Below, in pieces: positions 54,160 through 64,000 of a stretch of DNA of 64,000 nt. The notes below the pieces were generated by a model. The model did no database searches and was not told where the DNA came from. It was given only the letters and a program-made list of their open reading frames with translations. The position numbers were made by a program, and so were the translations under genes. Source of the stretch: Delphinapterus leucas (Eukaryota; Chordata; Mammalia; Artiodactyla; Monodontidae). Location: positions 1,361,454 to 1,425,453 of the forward strand of contig NW_022098045.1 of assembly GCF_002288925.2 (NCBI RefSeq). The letters run 5' to 3'. How positions within the stretch are numbered: position 1 is the first letter of the stretch; each line of letters starts with the position of its first letter.

Positions 54160-54780
54160 AAGACAATAGTGCCACAGTGACAATCTGATTTAACTGAAAG
54201 GATTGGACAGTTCAATCAGATACCCACTAATCAGAAACCTTGATGAGAATCAAGAATTACTAATTATTTCAAGGGCATAATAATTAAGAAGCACAGGTGG
54301 AGCAGGGAGAAATCCAGGGTCTCTACTGCAGCTCCCTGGGTCCTTTCTTGCTGCTCCAGCTGAAGGTTAGAATACAGCTCTCTAAGCAATGTTTGTAGTC
54401 ATATCACTTACACAGAGGAGCCATTTAGGTCATACAATGTCTCCATGTATACTCAGACATGTACGTAGCCTAGGTGACATTTTCCAGGGAATGATGCCCT
54501 ATAAATCTGAAATCCCTAGCTTTCTTTAGAGTAAGTGATCCCAAATAGCCATGGTCATATTGCTAGAAGGATTCCACAGAAAGATTCTCCTGTTGGCAAT
54601 GACTTTAGACTGTTTACCTGCATATCTGACATTAGCACGTTTACAGGAAAATTTGATCAGACTACCTTGTTTCTTTCCTTGAGTGTTTCTCTAGGTAAAG
54701 GAGAAAATGGATTGCAAATTTGTTGCTTACCCATTTCCTTCTTATCCCTCTAATCTAAGTCTATGATTCTGAAAGTGTGC
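54160..54780 (+). repeat. Copy C of the three-copy dispersed repeat
   Basis: The longest uninterrupted copy. It is homologous to 42710-43200 plus 43650-43700, and to parts of 10400-10830. No open frame is shared among the copies. Confidence 0.55.
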
Positions 54781-56330
54781 ATTAGCATAAACCTGTATGT
54801 CATCCTAAATCTGTTAGTTGAAGTCATCCAATAATGCTTGGAGATAGGGAAATTTTATTTGTGAGCCAAAAATATGTAGATGTATCATAATATCATTGTG
54901 AACAAGATTATCCTTTTTGATACTATAGATGGATATCTAGTTAAACAAACCATATACGAAGGCAGTGGCTAATATGAGAGTCCAGGTGATGTGGTGACGA
55001 GGGCCATGGACCAAGGGAGGGATCCTGAGCTCTAGTTTCACTCCTCTCATATCAGTTCTAGGACAAGTTACAATGTTTCTCTTTACTGCAGTTTTCTCCT
55101 TTATTACATAAAAGGAATGAATTAATGATCACTAGATTGTTTTTATACAAGTCTTCAGTACTTTCATTATTGATATGTAGCTGTGATGACAAATATAACT
55201 GATTATCATATTTATCTAGGAAAGTTTTTGTTAAAATCCCTGTGTCCCACACCACCTCAGATCCATTAAATTGTAATCTCCAGTTATAAACCCCGGAAAT
55301 ATAAAAGTCAGATGATCAGTCAAGTTTAAAAAACATTTCCAGGATTCAATATAGAAAAACATGTTCACCAAATACGTGCATGACAAAGTCAAAAAGCTGG
55401 AATGTATAATGCATGGAATAAAGAATGAGTGTGCTTTGTTATTCAAATGACTGAAGAGTAACTGAAAAACTTGACAGAATGGGAAGAGGGGTTTATGCTG
55501 AAAACATAAATTACATGACTATAGGATAGTTGAGACCAGGTTTTCTTCAACCATAAAGAAATATGTACTAACTTGAGGCTGTACAGTGTCCAATCAAGGA
55601 AAGTAACAGATTCCCGTATACTTCGCACAGTGACTGTAAGAGTCCCATGGACACATTTTAGAACATCCAAAAGAAAGCAAGGAGAACAGTGAGACCACAT
55701 TATATGAAGCACATTTGGGGACTTTGAGATTAGTTAATCTGGGAAATACAAGACCAAAGTGGGTTATAAAACTCTTCCTTATGTTTGTTTCTCTCAAAGG
55801 ACAAAACCAAGAATTAGGCATGGAAGTTAACAGAAGAAGATTTCACCTCAGAAACAAGGAAAAACTTTTCAAGTAATTAGAGCTCTTCAGACAAAAACAG
55901 AAATAACTTTCTGACTTGTGAGGGAAGTTGGAAATGATGGAATGCTAAAGCCCTTTTTCTGATAGTCTATATTTCATTCTAATACAGAAAAAGTTATGTA
56001 AGCAAAATAATAGTCAATCTCCACAGGCTAGGAAACCTATTTTGTTTAGTTAAAAAATCTATTTGAAACTTTACATAACTTTAGAGGCAATGTAGATGTA
56101 AGTATAGTTATTAATACCTCTGAAGATCAGAACACAATAGGGATAACATTTAACAGAAAAGAAGAAATGTTAATTGTCAGAAAAGATTTTATGTCTTTCT
56201 ATAATTTATGATTAACTATTCAGTACAGATGTCTTTCTCCCTCTGAAGATCATTATTAATATAAAAATATGGCATCTGTGAAAGATAAATAACTCCAGGG
56301 AATTCTAAATAATTTTGTGGACAAACTACC
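54781..56330. other. Non-coding stretch, nothing recognised
   Basis: Open frames of 65-89 codons are without motif. No repeat could be named with confidence. Confidence 0.4.
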
Positions 56331-56566
56331 AATTTAATTTTTTTTTTTTTTTTTTTTTTCAGTACGCGGGCCTCTCACTGTTGTGGCCTCTCCCGTTGCA
56401 GAGCACCGGCTCCGGATGCGCAGGCTCAGCGGCCATGGCTCACGGGCCCAGCCGCTCCACGGCATGTGGGATCTTCCCGGACCGGGGCATGAACCCGTGT
56501 CCCCTGAATCGGCAGGCGGACTCTCAACCACTGCGCCACCAGGGAAGCCCCCTATTTAATTTTTTG
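56331..56566 (-). mobile_element. CHR-type SINE, minus orientation, young-looking
   Basis: The body is about 56340-56551. A homogeneous poly-T (about 22) is followed by the reverse SINE, GTACGCGGGCCTCTCACTG...GCGCCACCAGGGAAGCCC. The flanks AATTTAATTT and TATTTAATTT are the target duplication. The pure tail, and CpG content higher than in most other copies here, point to lower age. Confidence 0.93.
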
Positions 56567-57165
56567 ACAGTATAATGTTTATAAAGAAATATCCTAACTC
56601 ACCATGGTAAATTTTACTACTCTGTGATAAGCAATTATTTTCTGCCATTCTTAACATGCAAATTAGCGACTATTCCTTTATTTCTGCACTCTTTCAGTAC
56701 TACCTTGGAGAGAAGTGCACTAAACTATTTTAACTACATCTGAGAACAGTTAATTGTAAATACAGGATTTTAAAGTTACTTCCTCTGTGTGTTCATCATT
56801 AAGCATGTCGAGTCTCTTTCACAAGCCGACAATTACAGAACTAGGTACTCCTAAAATCTCAACTTACTGATTTAGGCACAAAAACCATAGTAGTACACAA
56901 CCATTCACTTGCTTCAGGTGGTATGTCGTGATTAAGCATAAGCAATTTAGTAAATGGTTTGTAGCGGTCACTAGAGTGTGTAAATCCTATTTGAGCTTCA
57001 TAATGTGGTACAGGCCTTACCCACGTTTAAGAATCTACTTCAATTTTTCTTCTGATTCTATTCTGTGAATGGTAATTTTTAAGGCCTTTTAAATAAGGAT
57101 CCTGTGGTATCTCGTGGAAAATTTAGGGCATCTTTTGAAGAGTCTATCCAATTCACACCCATATT
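56567..57165. other. Non-coding stretch, nothing recognised
   Basis: No supported feature. Confidence 0.4.
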
Positions 57166-57169
57166 TTTA

Positions 57170-57610
57170 AAAACTCTTAGCACAGGTGTAGCCCCCAGCA
57201 TCCCTATTTATACCATAGGATCCTGCATTTCTGGAAATAACTGGGTGGGTCAGGGTTGTACACCTTGACTCAATGTGGATTAATAAGGGGAGAAGATAAG
57301 GATGAAAGAAAATGTGAGGTGGCCACCACCTACTCATCTTGGGCACAGTGGAGCAGAGAAAATAAAAGGAAAAAAAGAGAAAGCTGGTCTGCAAAAGAAG
57401 ACGGATGTGCCAGATGCCCAGTGGGCAGCAAAAAGAGGGAACAGAAGGAGATTCTGGCTCTGGTTTATCTTCTGCAGACTCTTCCTGAGGTCCCTCTGCA
57501 ATCCTGCTCTGAGGTTTCCAAGAGAACCCACAGTATCCTTTCAAAAATCATCCTTTCTTGCTTAACCTAGTTCAAATCATTTCCTATTACTAGTATTCAA
57601 AAAATTCTAA
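57170..57610 (+). mobile_element. Possible MaLR-type LTR fragment
   Basis: The close CATCCTTTCTTGCTTAACCTAGTTCAAATCATTTCCTATTACTAG resembles the 3' terminus of certain MLT1/MST LTRs. The interior with CTTCTGCAGACTCTTCCTGAGG is only loosely similar. Overlapping open frames of 87-125 codons on both strands have no motif. Confidence 0.35.
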
Positions 57611-57805
57611 AACAATACTTATTTATATATCCCTCGGTATGTGGTAGAGCTTTATATACATTTAATTCCCAATCAAAACAGTAACATGGGTATTATTCGC
57701 ATTCTACAGAGAATTAAATATGTGAATATATGTGAAGGACTTAGAGTCGGCCCAGCCATATACTAAACCCTACATAAGTAGGGGCTATTATCATTACCCT
57801 TTCCG

Positions 57806-57908
57806 ATTGAGAGTTCCTTCAGGACAAACCATGTTCTGATCTCCAAGTTAGAATACATGGCACATAATAGGTGTTTGCTAAATGTTTCCTGATTGAATGA
57901 ATAAGGTT
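57806..57908 (+). mobile_element. L2-type 3' tail
   Basis: Reads GAGAGTTCCTTCAGGACAAACCATG, then GGCACATAATAGGTGTTTGCTAAATGTTTCCTGATTGAATGAATAAG, the standard 3' end of L2. Confidence 0.7.
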
Positions 57909-58715
57909 GAAAAATGTATGGTGGTATACTGTAATTTTAGTATATGATTGTAAATTTAGCATGATTTTAGTATGTTATTGGAATAAAACTAAATTTCTTT
58001 AGCTTGTCACTCAGCAAAATAGTCCTATATCAACCTATGAGTGTTACCACTGAAAATTCATTTTGTACTTTGTTTCCACTTCCGTTGCAAATTTTTTTCC
58101 CTTGAAACATCTTGTTCCAGTGGTAGTTATACAATATATGATCAATCAGCACCCAGAAATTGAGAATTCTTAATAATAATGGAAATGTGTAGCCCTGTAT
58201 GCAATACTGCTTGTGTGTGTGTGTATGTGTGTGTACTCTTTTCTGTCTCTTTCCAGTCTCACAAGACTATTAATAATGGGTTTCAATTTAGATACTGTAT
58301 GTGAAAACATATAAAGCTTTATCATATATGCACTATATACTATAATCATGTAAAACATGTAAATATCATGTGTGCTACTATAACTTGAGAGAAAATAATA
58401 TTCATATAATTGGGTTTAAATGTATTGTTGCATAGGACTTATAATTTCAATGCATTTTTACATGTTATTCCCTTATGAAGAATAATTATTATTAAGTATG
58501 AGCAGAATAAGGCTCCAGGATTTTTGTGTTTTAACCAAATTAACTCTATTAGAACTTTATTAGTCAAGTTGGGAGTTGAACACTTGTCTTTGGATTTAAA
58601 ACCTATGCTCTTTCCAATGATCTGACAGTTGCTATTTTTAAAGATAACTTTTTAAATTACTGGAGTAGTAATATGCCAAATAATCGTAGTAGAGAAAGGA
58701 GGCCACAGAGGGAAC
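57909..58715. other. Non-coding stretch with (TG)n
   Basis: A GTGTGTGTGTGTATGTGTGTGT tract lies at 58213-58233. Nothing else was recognised. Confidence 0.5.
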
Positions 58716-58719
58716 AAAA

Positions 58720-58830
58720 CTAACAACTACTGAGCACCTACTACATACCAGGCATTGTGCCAAATGATTCTACATGTCTGTCTCCATTTAATCCTCAAAC
58801 CAAACATTTGTGACCTATGCCTTCCATCAC
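58720..58830 (-). mobile_element. MIR SINE remnant
   Basis: CTACTGAGCACCTACTACATACCAGGCATTGTGCC followed by TCTCCATTTAATCCTCAAACC is a minus-strand MIR. Confidence 0.75.
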
Positions 58831-58832
58831 AG

Positions 58833-58963
58833 AGCAGTGCTACAAGCAGCAGAACATGGCATCGTTCCATAAGTGATTCTGAGTCCCAGAAAGAGCACTG
58901 TGGAATTATTTTCAATCATGATTCATTTTGTGTTGCCTGATTACTGCTGCTTGTAGCACTGCT
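58833..58963. repeat. Perfect 20-bp inverted repeat with 91-bp spacer
   Basis: Left arm AGCAGTGCTACAAGCAGCAG at 58833-58852. The exact reverse complement lies at 58944-58963. The arms could pair into a 20-bp stem with a 91-nt loop. There is no named repeat with these ends and no target duplication at the outer flanks. Confidence 0.95.
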
Positions 58964-61635
58964 ACAATATAGAAGACTTAGTGATGATGCGTTCACTGAT
59001 TCATAGTTGTCCATTTTGTCAAGACATAAACTAAGACTCTGCAAAGTGATGCCATGCTCAGAACTATGTAGCTAGAAACAGTGTTAGGGCCCAGTCGTAT
59101 ACTGATAATTACTAACAACCCTTTAAAACAATATGGCTAAATTTTTATAGAAATAATGATCAAAATTAGCCTTCATTTTACAGCTAAAGACTTTCTCAAA
59201 ATCACACAGATATTATGTAATCAAGTCAGGTCTAGAAATCAGGTTCTCTATAATAAAGTTTAATGCTATTGCTATCATAAATCACTGTCTTTTTGGAACT
59301 GAGAGTAAAGCAAGGACAAATAAAAACATATAGAATGCTACTCAAAAAACCCCATATAATTTGGATGTCACTTCTTTCCACTGGTCACTGTGGTCTCCAC
59401 TGGCCACCACTGCCACCCTACCATGTGTCACCACTGGTATTTTAGATCCCTCAAATTGTCAAAGGTGCACAGTAAATAAGCTCATGAAAGTAGGGGACAC
59501 TTCCTTGGCTGAATGAATGGGTAAATGAGGAGACCCCTGAGAGATCTGCTTGGTCCTCAGTGGTTCGCAAAGTTTTCCATCTATCAGTGTCTCCTCCAGC
59601 CTTTTGTGCTGACGTGGATCTGTAGTGTTAGCAGCCATGCTAATCACAAGTTCTGGGTCAGCTCACTGAGTTTTCTCACTCACAGAAGTGTCCTGAATAC
59701 CCTACACATCGATTCCTCCTTGGCCTATCTGGTCCATGTGTCAGACAGAGCAAACAAGCTTGAGTTATCTCCCAAAAGGCCCCTTATTCACCAGCAAGTA
59801 AACTTTTGTGAACTGGTTGGGTTACTGGCTGGTATGCCCATCTGCACTGTATCTTTAACACATTCCCTTCATGCCAGCAAGTATTCTTATTTTTTGAGTA
59901 TTTTCTATGTTACCAGACAAAAAAATGATACAACAACCATTTTAAATTGTATTTTTTATTATTAGTGAGACAATACTTACTATGTCTATTAGCCCATAAT
60001 TTATGTTTTAGACACATCTTTTAAGATATTACTACTTTACTAAATCAATTCATAAGAAAATTTTTCATATATTAAGAATATGATTTATTACTTTCCTGGT
60101 TTCATTTATTCACTAATTTCTTATAAATAATTTCCCATTCTTTTTTAACATTACTTTACTCAACTCTTAGCTGAATGATATCTTGTATTCTTTTAAAAGA
60201 AGTTTATGTAAGTGGTAATTTCAGGAAGCCTTGAAAAATTCTCTTTGCAAGCTGATGGAGCCTCTGGGCTTTTACCATGATGCTATTCTTCCTTCTCTGA
60301 GAAGAGATGGAATTGATAAGCTCTTGCTCTTGACACCACATGACTCTACAGCAAGGACAATACAAGGCCCTGAGGAATCCCACCCAGGAGCAAATTTATA
60401 AATCTTGCAAGACAGCTTTTGAAAGACAGATGGAAGAATCCAAGGGTAATTATTTCCAAAATTCAAATTTTTCTTCTAGGTCCCAAAAAAATGATGCCTC
60501 TTGCTATTTTGTGACATGTCTACTAGGTAGTAGAGAGGGCCTGGCTTTTAATGCCCTACTGGAAAAAATAATATATATATATATATATATGCTCAGAAAT
60601 AATCACTGTCGGTCATTTGGATTACAAATGGGTGGTTAGGACAACTTCTCCACTGGAAGCATTTGACAGGCACTGTCAACTGTGAGCAACAGTGGCTTTC
60701 TGTCCCTAAGGAGGGAGCTGACTCCATGAGCATTTAATCTAAAGCAGGAATGGGCCTGGGCAACCAGCCTTCACAAGACCTGGTAGTCACCCAGTATTGT
60801 TTATATCATCTTGAGCGGAAGTCTTTCTTCTTTGGTAAAATCTCTTTTTTGATATTCTGAATTCCATTCCTCATCACTTTATAAAGAATCAAATAATTAA
60901 GGAGAAGGTGGGGAATAAAAGGAGTTACTCTGGGTTAAGTCAAGATTTCTAAAACAGCTGTACTTTACATATCTCGGACTTCTTCTCTTCACACATGAGT
61001 GAAAGCTTGACTGGGTATGAAATTACGACCTCGTAAATTTCCCCTCAGCACGGCATTTCCGATAGTTAGCACCGAACGGGAAAATTTAATCAGACTGACT
61101 TCTGCCACAAGGTTGCTTATTTGGAATTTGGTTTATTATGGTTTATATTTTTAAACTGAATCCCAGGTGAGAGTTTTTGTTTGTTTGTTTTTAAATTTCA
61201 AGGATGATGTTTTCATTATTTTTAATGAGAATATACAGAATTCTTGCAGTGTTCAGGCTCAAGGTTGTGTTTACATGTTTATTTTTTAATTGGAAAAATT
61301 TTCCTATGTCATAGATCTCATTACTACTTTTGCTTCATTTTTTTCCTTAAATCTTCTTGGGAGTACCTGCTTTCTAAGATTTGATCCACATTTTATATCA
61401 TGTATTTTTTCCATCACTCCTGTAATTTTCCTCCTCTTTGCAGTTACCATTGACAGTTTGCTGCTACAGCTATTTTAACATGAGACAAATTAAGTGTTGA
61501 GACATAAATAGCATTACTAACAATAAAATCAGTAATTACATAATGAGAAAAGTTGTATTTCATAAGACAAGTAAAAAAATTCTGATCTGACACGTAAGTA
61601 TAAGCAGATGACAAGATAGCCCCCAAATATATAAA
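58964..61635. other. Non-coding stretch with a (TA)n tract
   Basis: Largely unrecognised. A (TA)n run lies at about 60572-60590. A probable decayed MIR tail lies at 59030-59110. An open frame of 146 codons at 59525-59965 shows no recognisable motif. Confidence 0.4.
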
Positions 61636-61639
61636 GCAT

Positions 61640-61888
61640 ATACTGACATATGCAGATCTCTATACTATAATCCTCAGAACTGGTGAATATGTTACCTTAT
61701 ACGTCTAAAGGGCCGCTGCATGTGTGATTATCTTATGGACTGTGAAATGAGGAGACCATCTGGATTAATACAGGTGGGCCCAATATAATCACATGAGTCC
61801 TTAAAAGCAGAGGATGTTTTCCTGCTGTTGTCAAAGAAAGCTGGTAGCATGAGAAAGATTTGATACTGCCCCATTGCTGGTTATAAAA
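61640..61888 (+). mobile_element. MaLR-type LTR fragment, cut by L1
   Basis: Plus-strand MLT1-like text: GAACTGGTGAATATGTTACC, TGTGTGATTATCTTATGG, GATTAATACAGGTGGGCCCAATATAATCACATGAGTCCTTAAAAGC, then AAAGATTTGATACTGCCCCATTGCTGG. It stops where L1 sequence begins at about 61889. Confidence 0.75.
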
Positions 61889-61919
61889 TGTAGGGGAGAC
61901 AGAAAGATAGACAAGATGA

Positions 61920-62568
61920 AAAGGCAGAGGGATATGTACCAGATGAAGGAACAAGATAAAACCCCAGAAAAACAACTAAATGAAGTGGAGATAGGCAACC
62001 TCCCGGAAAAGTAATTCAGAATAATGATAGTGAAGATGATCCAGGACCTCGGAAAAAGAATTGAGGCAAAGATCGAGAAGATGCAAGAAATGTTTAACAA
62101 AGACCTAGAAGAATTAAAGAACAAACAAACAGAGATGAACAATACAATAACTGAACTGAAAATGACACAAGAAGGAATCAATAGCAGAATAACTGAGGCA
62201 GAAGAACGGATAAGTGACCTGGACAACAGAATGGTGAATTCACTCCTGGGGAACAGAATAAAGAAAAAAGAATGAAAAGAAATGAAGACAGCCTAAGAGG
62301 CCTCTGGGACAACATTAAACACAACAACATTCACATTATAGGGGTCCCAGAAGGAGAGGAGACAGAGAAAGGACCAGAGAAAATATTTGAAGAGATTATA
62401 GTTGAAAACTTTCCTAACATGGGAAAGGAAATAACCAGCCAAGTCCAGGAAGCGCAGAAAGTCCCATACAGGATAAACCCAAAGAGAAACACGCTGAGAC
62501 ACATAGTAATCAAATTGGCAAAAATTAAAGACAAAGAAAAATTACTGAAAACAGCAAAGGAAAAATAA
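61920..62568 (+). pseudogene. LINE-1 ORF1 (RNA-binding protein), broken
   Basis: ORF1 normally yields a trimeric coiled-coil RNA-binding protein of about 300-370 residues that coats L1 RNA. Here it is split. A TAA interrupts it at about 62012-62014. An 83-codon piece (62024-62275) covers the coiled coil with a heptad-like pattern (MIVKMIQDLGKRIEAKIEKM, then EELKNKQTEMNNTITELKM). A 98-codon piece (62272-62568) covers the RNA-recognition-like core (NIHIIGVPEGEETEKGPEKI) and the following NPKRNTLRHIVIKLAKIKDKE. Further C-terminal text (62570-62815) is in other frames. At least two frame disruptions make it non-functional. Confidence 0.85.
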
Positions 62569-62869
62569 CATACAAGGGAACTCCCATAAGGTTAACAGCT
62601 GATTTCTCAGCAGAAACTCTACAAGGCAGAAGGGAGTGGCATGATATACTTAAAGTGATGAAAGGAAAGAACCTAAAACCAAGATTACTCTACCTGGAAA
62701 GGATCTCATTCGGATTCGATGGAGAAATCAAAAGCTTTACAGTAGACAAGCAAAAGCTAAGGGAATTCAGCACCACCAAACCAGATCTACAACAAATAAA
62801 GGAACTTCTCTAAGTGGGAAACAAGAGAAGAAAAGGACCTACAAAAACAAACCCAAAACAATTAAGATA

Positions 62870-63823
62870 ATGGTAATAGGAACATACATACTGATAATTA
62901 CCTTAAATGTGAATGGATTAGATGCTCCAACCAAAAGACACAGGCTTGCTCAATGGATACAAACACAAGACCCATATATATGCTGTCTACAAGAGACCCA
63001 CTTCAGACCTAGGGACGCATACACAGTGAAAGTGAGGGGATGGAAAAAGATATTCCATGCAAATGGAAATCAAAAGAAAGCTGGAGTAGCAATACTCATA
63101 TCAGATAAAATAGACTTTAAAATAAAGAATGTTACAAGAGACAAGGAAAGACACTACATAATGATCAATGGATCAATCCAAGAAGAAGATATAACAATTA
63201 TAAATATATATGCACCCAACATAGGAGCACCTCAACACATAAGGCAACCGCTAACAGCTCTAAAAGAGGAAATCAACAGTAACACAATAATAGTGCGGGA
63301 CTTTAACACCTCACTTACACCAACGGACAGATAATCCAAAATGAAAATAAATAAGGAAACACAAGCTTTAAATGACACAATAGGCCAGAGAGATTTAATT
63401 GGTATTTATAGGACATTCCATCCAAAAACAGCAGATTACACTTTCTTCTCAAGTGTGCATGGACCATTCTCCAGGATAGATCACAGCTTGGGTCACAAAT
63501 TAAGCCTCAGTAAATTAAAAAAAATTGAAATCATATCAAGCATCTTTTCCGACCACAGTGTTATGAGATTAGAAATCAATTACAGGGAAAAAACCGTAAA
63601 AAACACAAACATGTGGAGGCTAAACAATACATTACTAAATAACCAAGAGATCACTGAAGAAATCAAAGAAGAAATAAAAAAATACTTAGAGACAAATGAC
63701 AATGAAAACATGATGATCCAAAACCTATGGGATGCAGCAAAAGCAGTTCTAAGAGGGAAGTTTATAGCTATCCAAGCCTACCTCAAAAAACAAGAAAAAT
63801 CTCAAATAAGAAATCTAACCTCG
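62870..63823 (+). pseudogene. LINE-1 ORF2 endonuclease domain, with an in-frame stop
   Basis: ORF2 starts near 62870 with ITLNVNGLDAPTKRHRLAQW. The apurinic/apyrimidinic-type endonuclease nicks target DNA for retrotransposition. The catalytic glutamate segment (LQETHF) and the NIYAPN motif are present. The expected G-D-F-N-T reads R-D-F-N-T. A TAA at 63332-63334 stops the frame after 154 codons. The same frame then reopens through IDHS and FSDHSVM, where the catalytic Asp-His pair lies, up to the SINE at 63823. One nonsense change in an otherwise open endonuclease frame suggests a comparatively young element. Confidence 0.88.
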
Positions 63824-64000
63824 GGCTTCCCTGGTGGCGCAGTGGTTGAGAGTCCGCCTGCCGATGCAGGGGACACGGGTTCGTGCCCTGGTCCGGGAAG
63901 ATCCCACATGCTGCGGAGCACGGCCGCTGTGCCTGCACGTCTGGAGCCTGTGCTCCACAACAGGAGAGGCCACAACAGTGAGAGGCCCGCGTACTGCAAA
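63823..64000 (+). mobile_element. CHR-type SINE nested in L1, cut by the window edge
   Basis: Starts GGGCTTCCCTGGTGGCGCAG and shows an A-box-like TGGCGCAGTGG, a B-box-like GGTTCGTGCCC and the ...GAGAGGCCCGCGTACTGCAAA end that precedes the poly-A tail. High similarity to the copy at 56340 and high CpG content suggest a young subfamily. The right target duplication is outside the window. Confidence 0.93.

Larger units (their letters stand above)
61889..64000 (+). mobile_element. LINE-1, 5' half (ORF1 and start of ORF2), defective
   Basis: Begins near AGACAGAAAGATAGACAAGATG, runs through ORF1 and the inter-ORF region into ORF2, and is interrupted at 63823 by a SINE. The rest lies beyond the window. 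The start falls inside a MaLR LTR remnant. Orientation is the same as the L1 fragment at 1-303. Confidence 0.92.

Noticed and set aside
57167..57570. Overlapping open frames on both strands (87-125 codons)
   Set aside because: Dual-strand openness without motif is typical of chance frames; the sequence looks more like an LTR fragment.
59525..59965. 146-codon open frame
   Set aside because: No recognisable domain, low-complexity end and no repeat or gene context. Length alone is not enough in 64 kb.
1..64000. A bacterial-type system, CRISPR array, phage or operon
   Set aside because: Intron-split GPCR exons, SINEs, L1, MaLR and MIR elements make this vertebrate nuclear DNA; no regularly spaced direct repeats or gene clusters were found.

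Overview
This window is mammalian nuclear DNA, almost certainly from a cetacean (whale or dolphin). It is AT-rich and mostly non-coding, with a single split vertebrate gene. It carries at least six copies of the tRNA-derived SINE that starts GGCTTCCCTGGTGGC, has A- and B-box-like promoter segments and ends in AAATAAA-rich tails (the CHR family of whales and relatives). No ruminant BovB or Bov-tA sequence was recognised. The sequence cannot separate baleen from toothed whales. Nothing prokaryotic, no CRISPR array and no true tRNA or rRNA gene was found.

The only recognisable host gene is NPFFR2, the neuropeptide FF receptor 2, a class A GPCR. It lies on the + strand in three exons: 15780-16114, 18795-18894 and 20522 to about 21706. 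The first two exons, all four GT/AG splice signals and the third exon up to TM6 are intact. The third exon then carries (i) a 2-bp deletion at 20970/20971 that gives a TGA before TM7, (ii) a stop codon at 21154-21156 in the shifted ancestral frame, (iii) a SINE at 21262-21589 inserted into the cytoplasmic-tail codons with an obvious target-site duplication, and (iv) a probable further small deletion near the old stop codon. As written the spliced product would have 299 residues and only six membrane segments. I therefore call it a unitary pseudogene or, less likely, a truncated receptor. It is the most interesting feature here.

Layout. 1-303: L1 fragment and a hAT-like DNA transposon remnant. 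0.5-15.7 kb: upstream DNA with one SINE, LTR-like pieces, MIR and L1 scraps. 15.8-21.7 kb: NPFFR2 exons, with a MaLR LTR, L2 and MIR remnants, a TA microsatellite and a perfect 49-bp tandem duplication in the introns. 22-34 kb: L2, a cluster of MIRs, an LTR-like block and two SINEs. 34.2-36.2 kb: two 5'-truncated L1 3' ends in the same orientation, one with 272 open codons of the ORF2 C-terminus. 36.5-43.8 kb: L2/CR1-type RT remnant, two MER5A-like elements and two MaLR LTRs. 44-53 kb: endogenous-retrovirus territory, including a decayed gamma-like provirus (LTR, gag remnant, protease, partial RT, LTR; about 48.5-53.0 kb) whose RT is split by a younger MaLR LTR with a 5-bp target duplication. 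53-61.6 kb: another MaLR LTR, a SINE and a 20-bp perfect inverted repeat. 61.9-64.0 kb: the 5' half of a defective L1 (ORF1 and endonuclease end of ORF2), itself hit by a SINE that runs off the window.

Repeat family names come from recall of consensus sequences, not from a search. Boundaries are approximate unless a target duplication is quoted. Long stretches with no recognisable content are listed as such.
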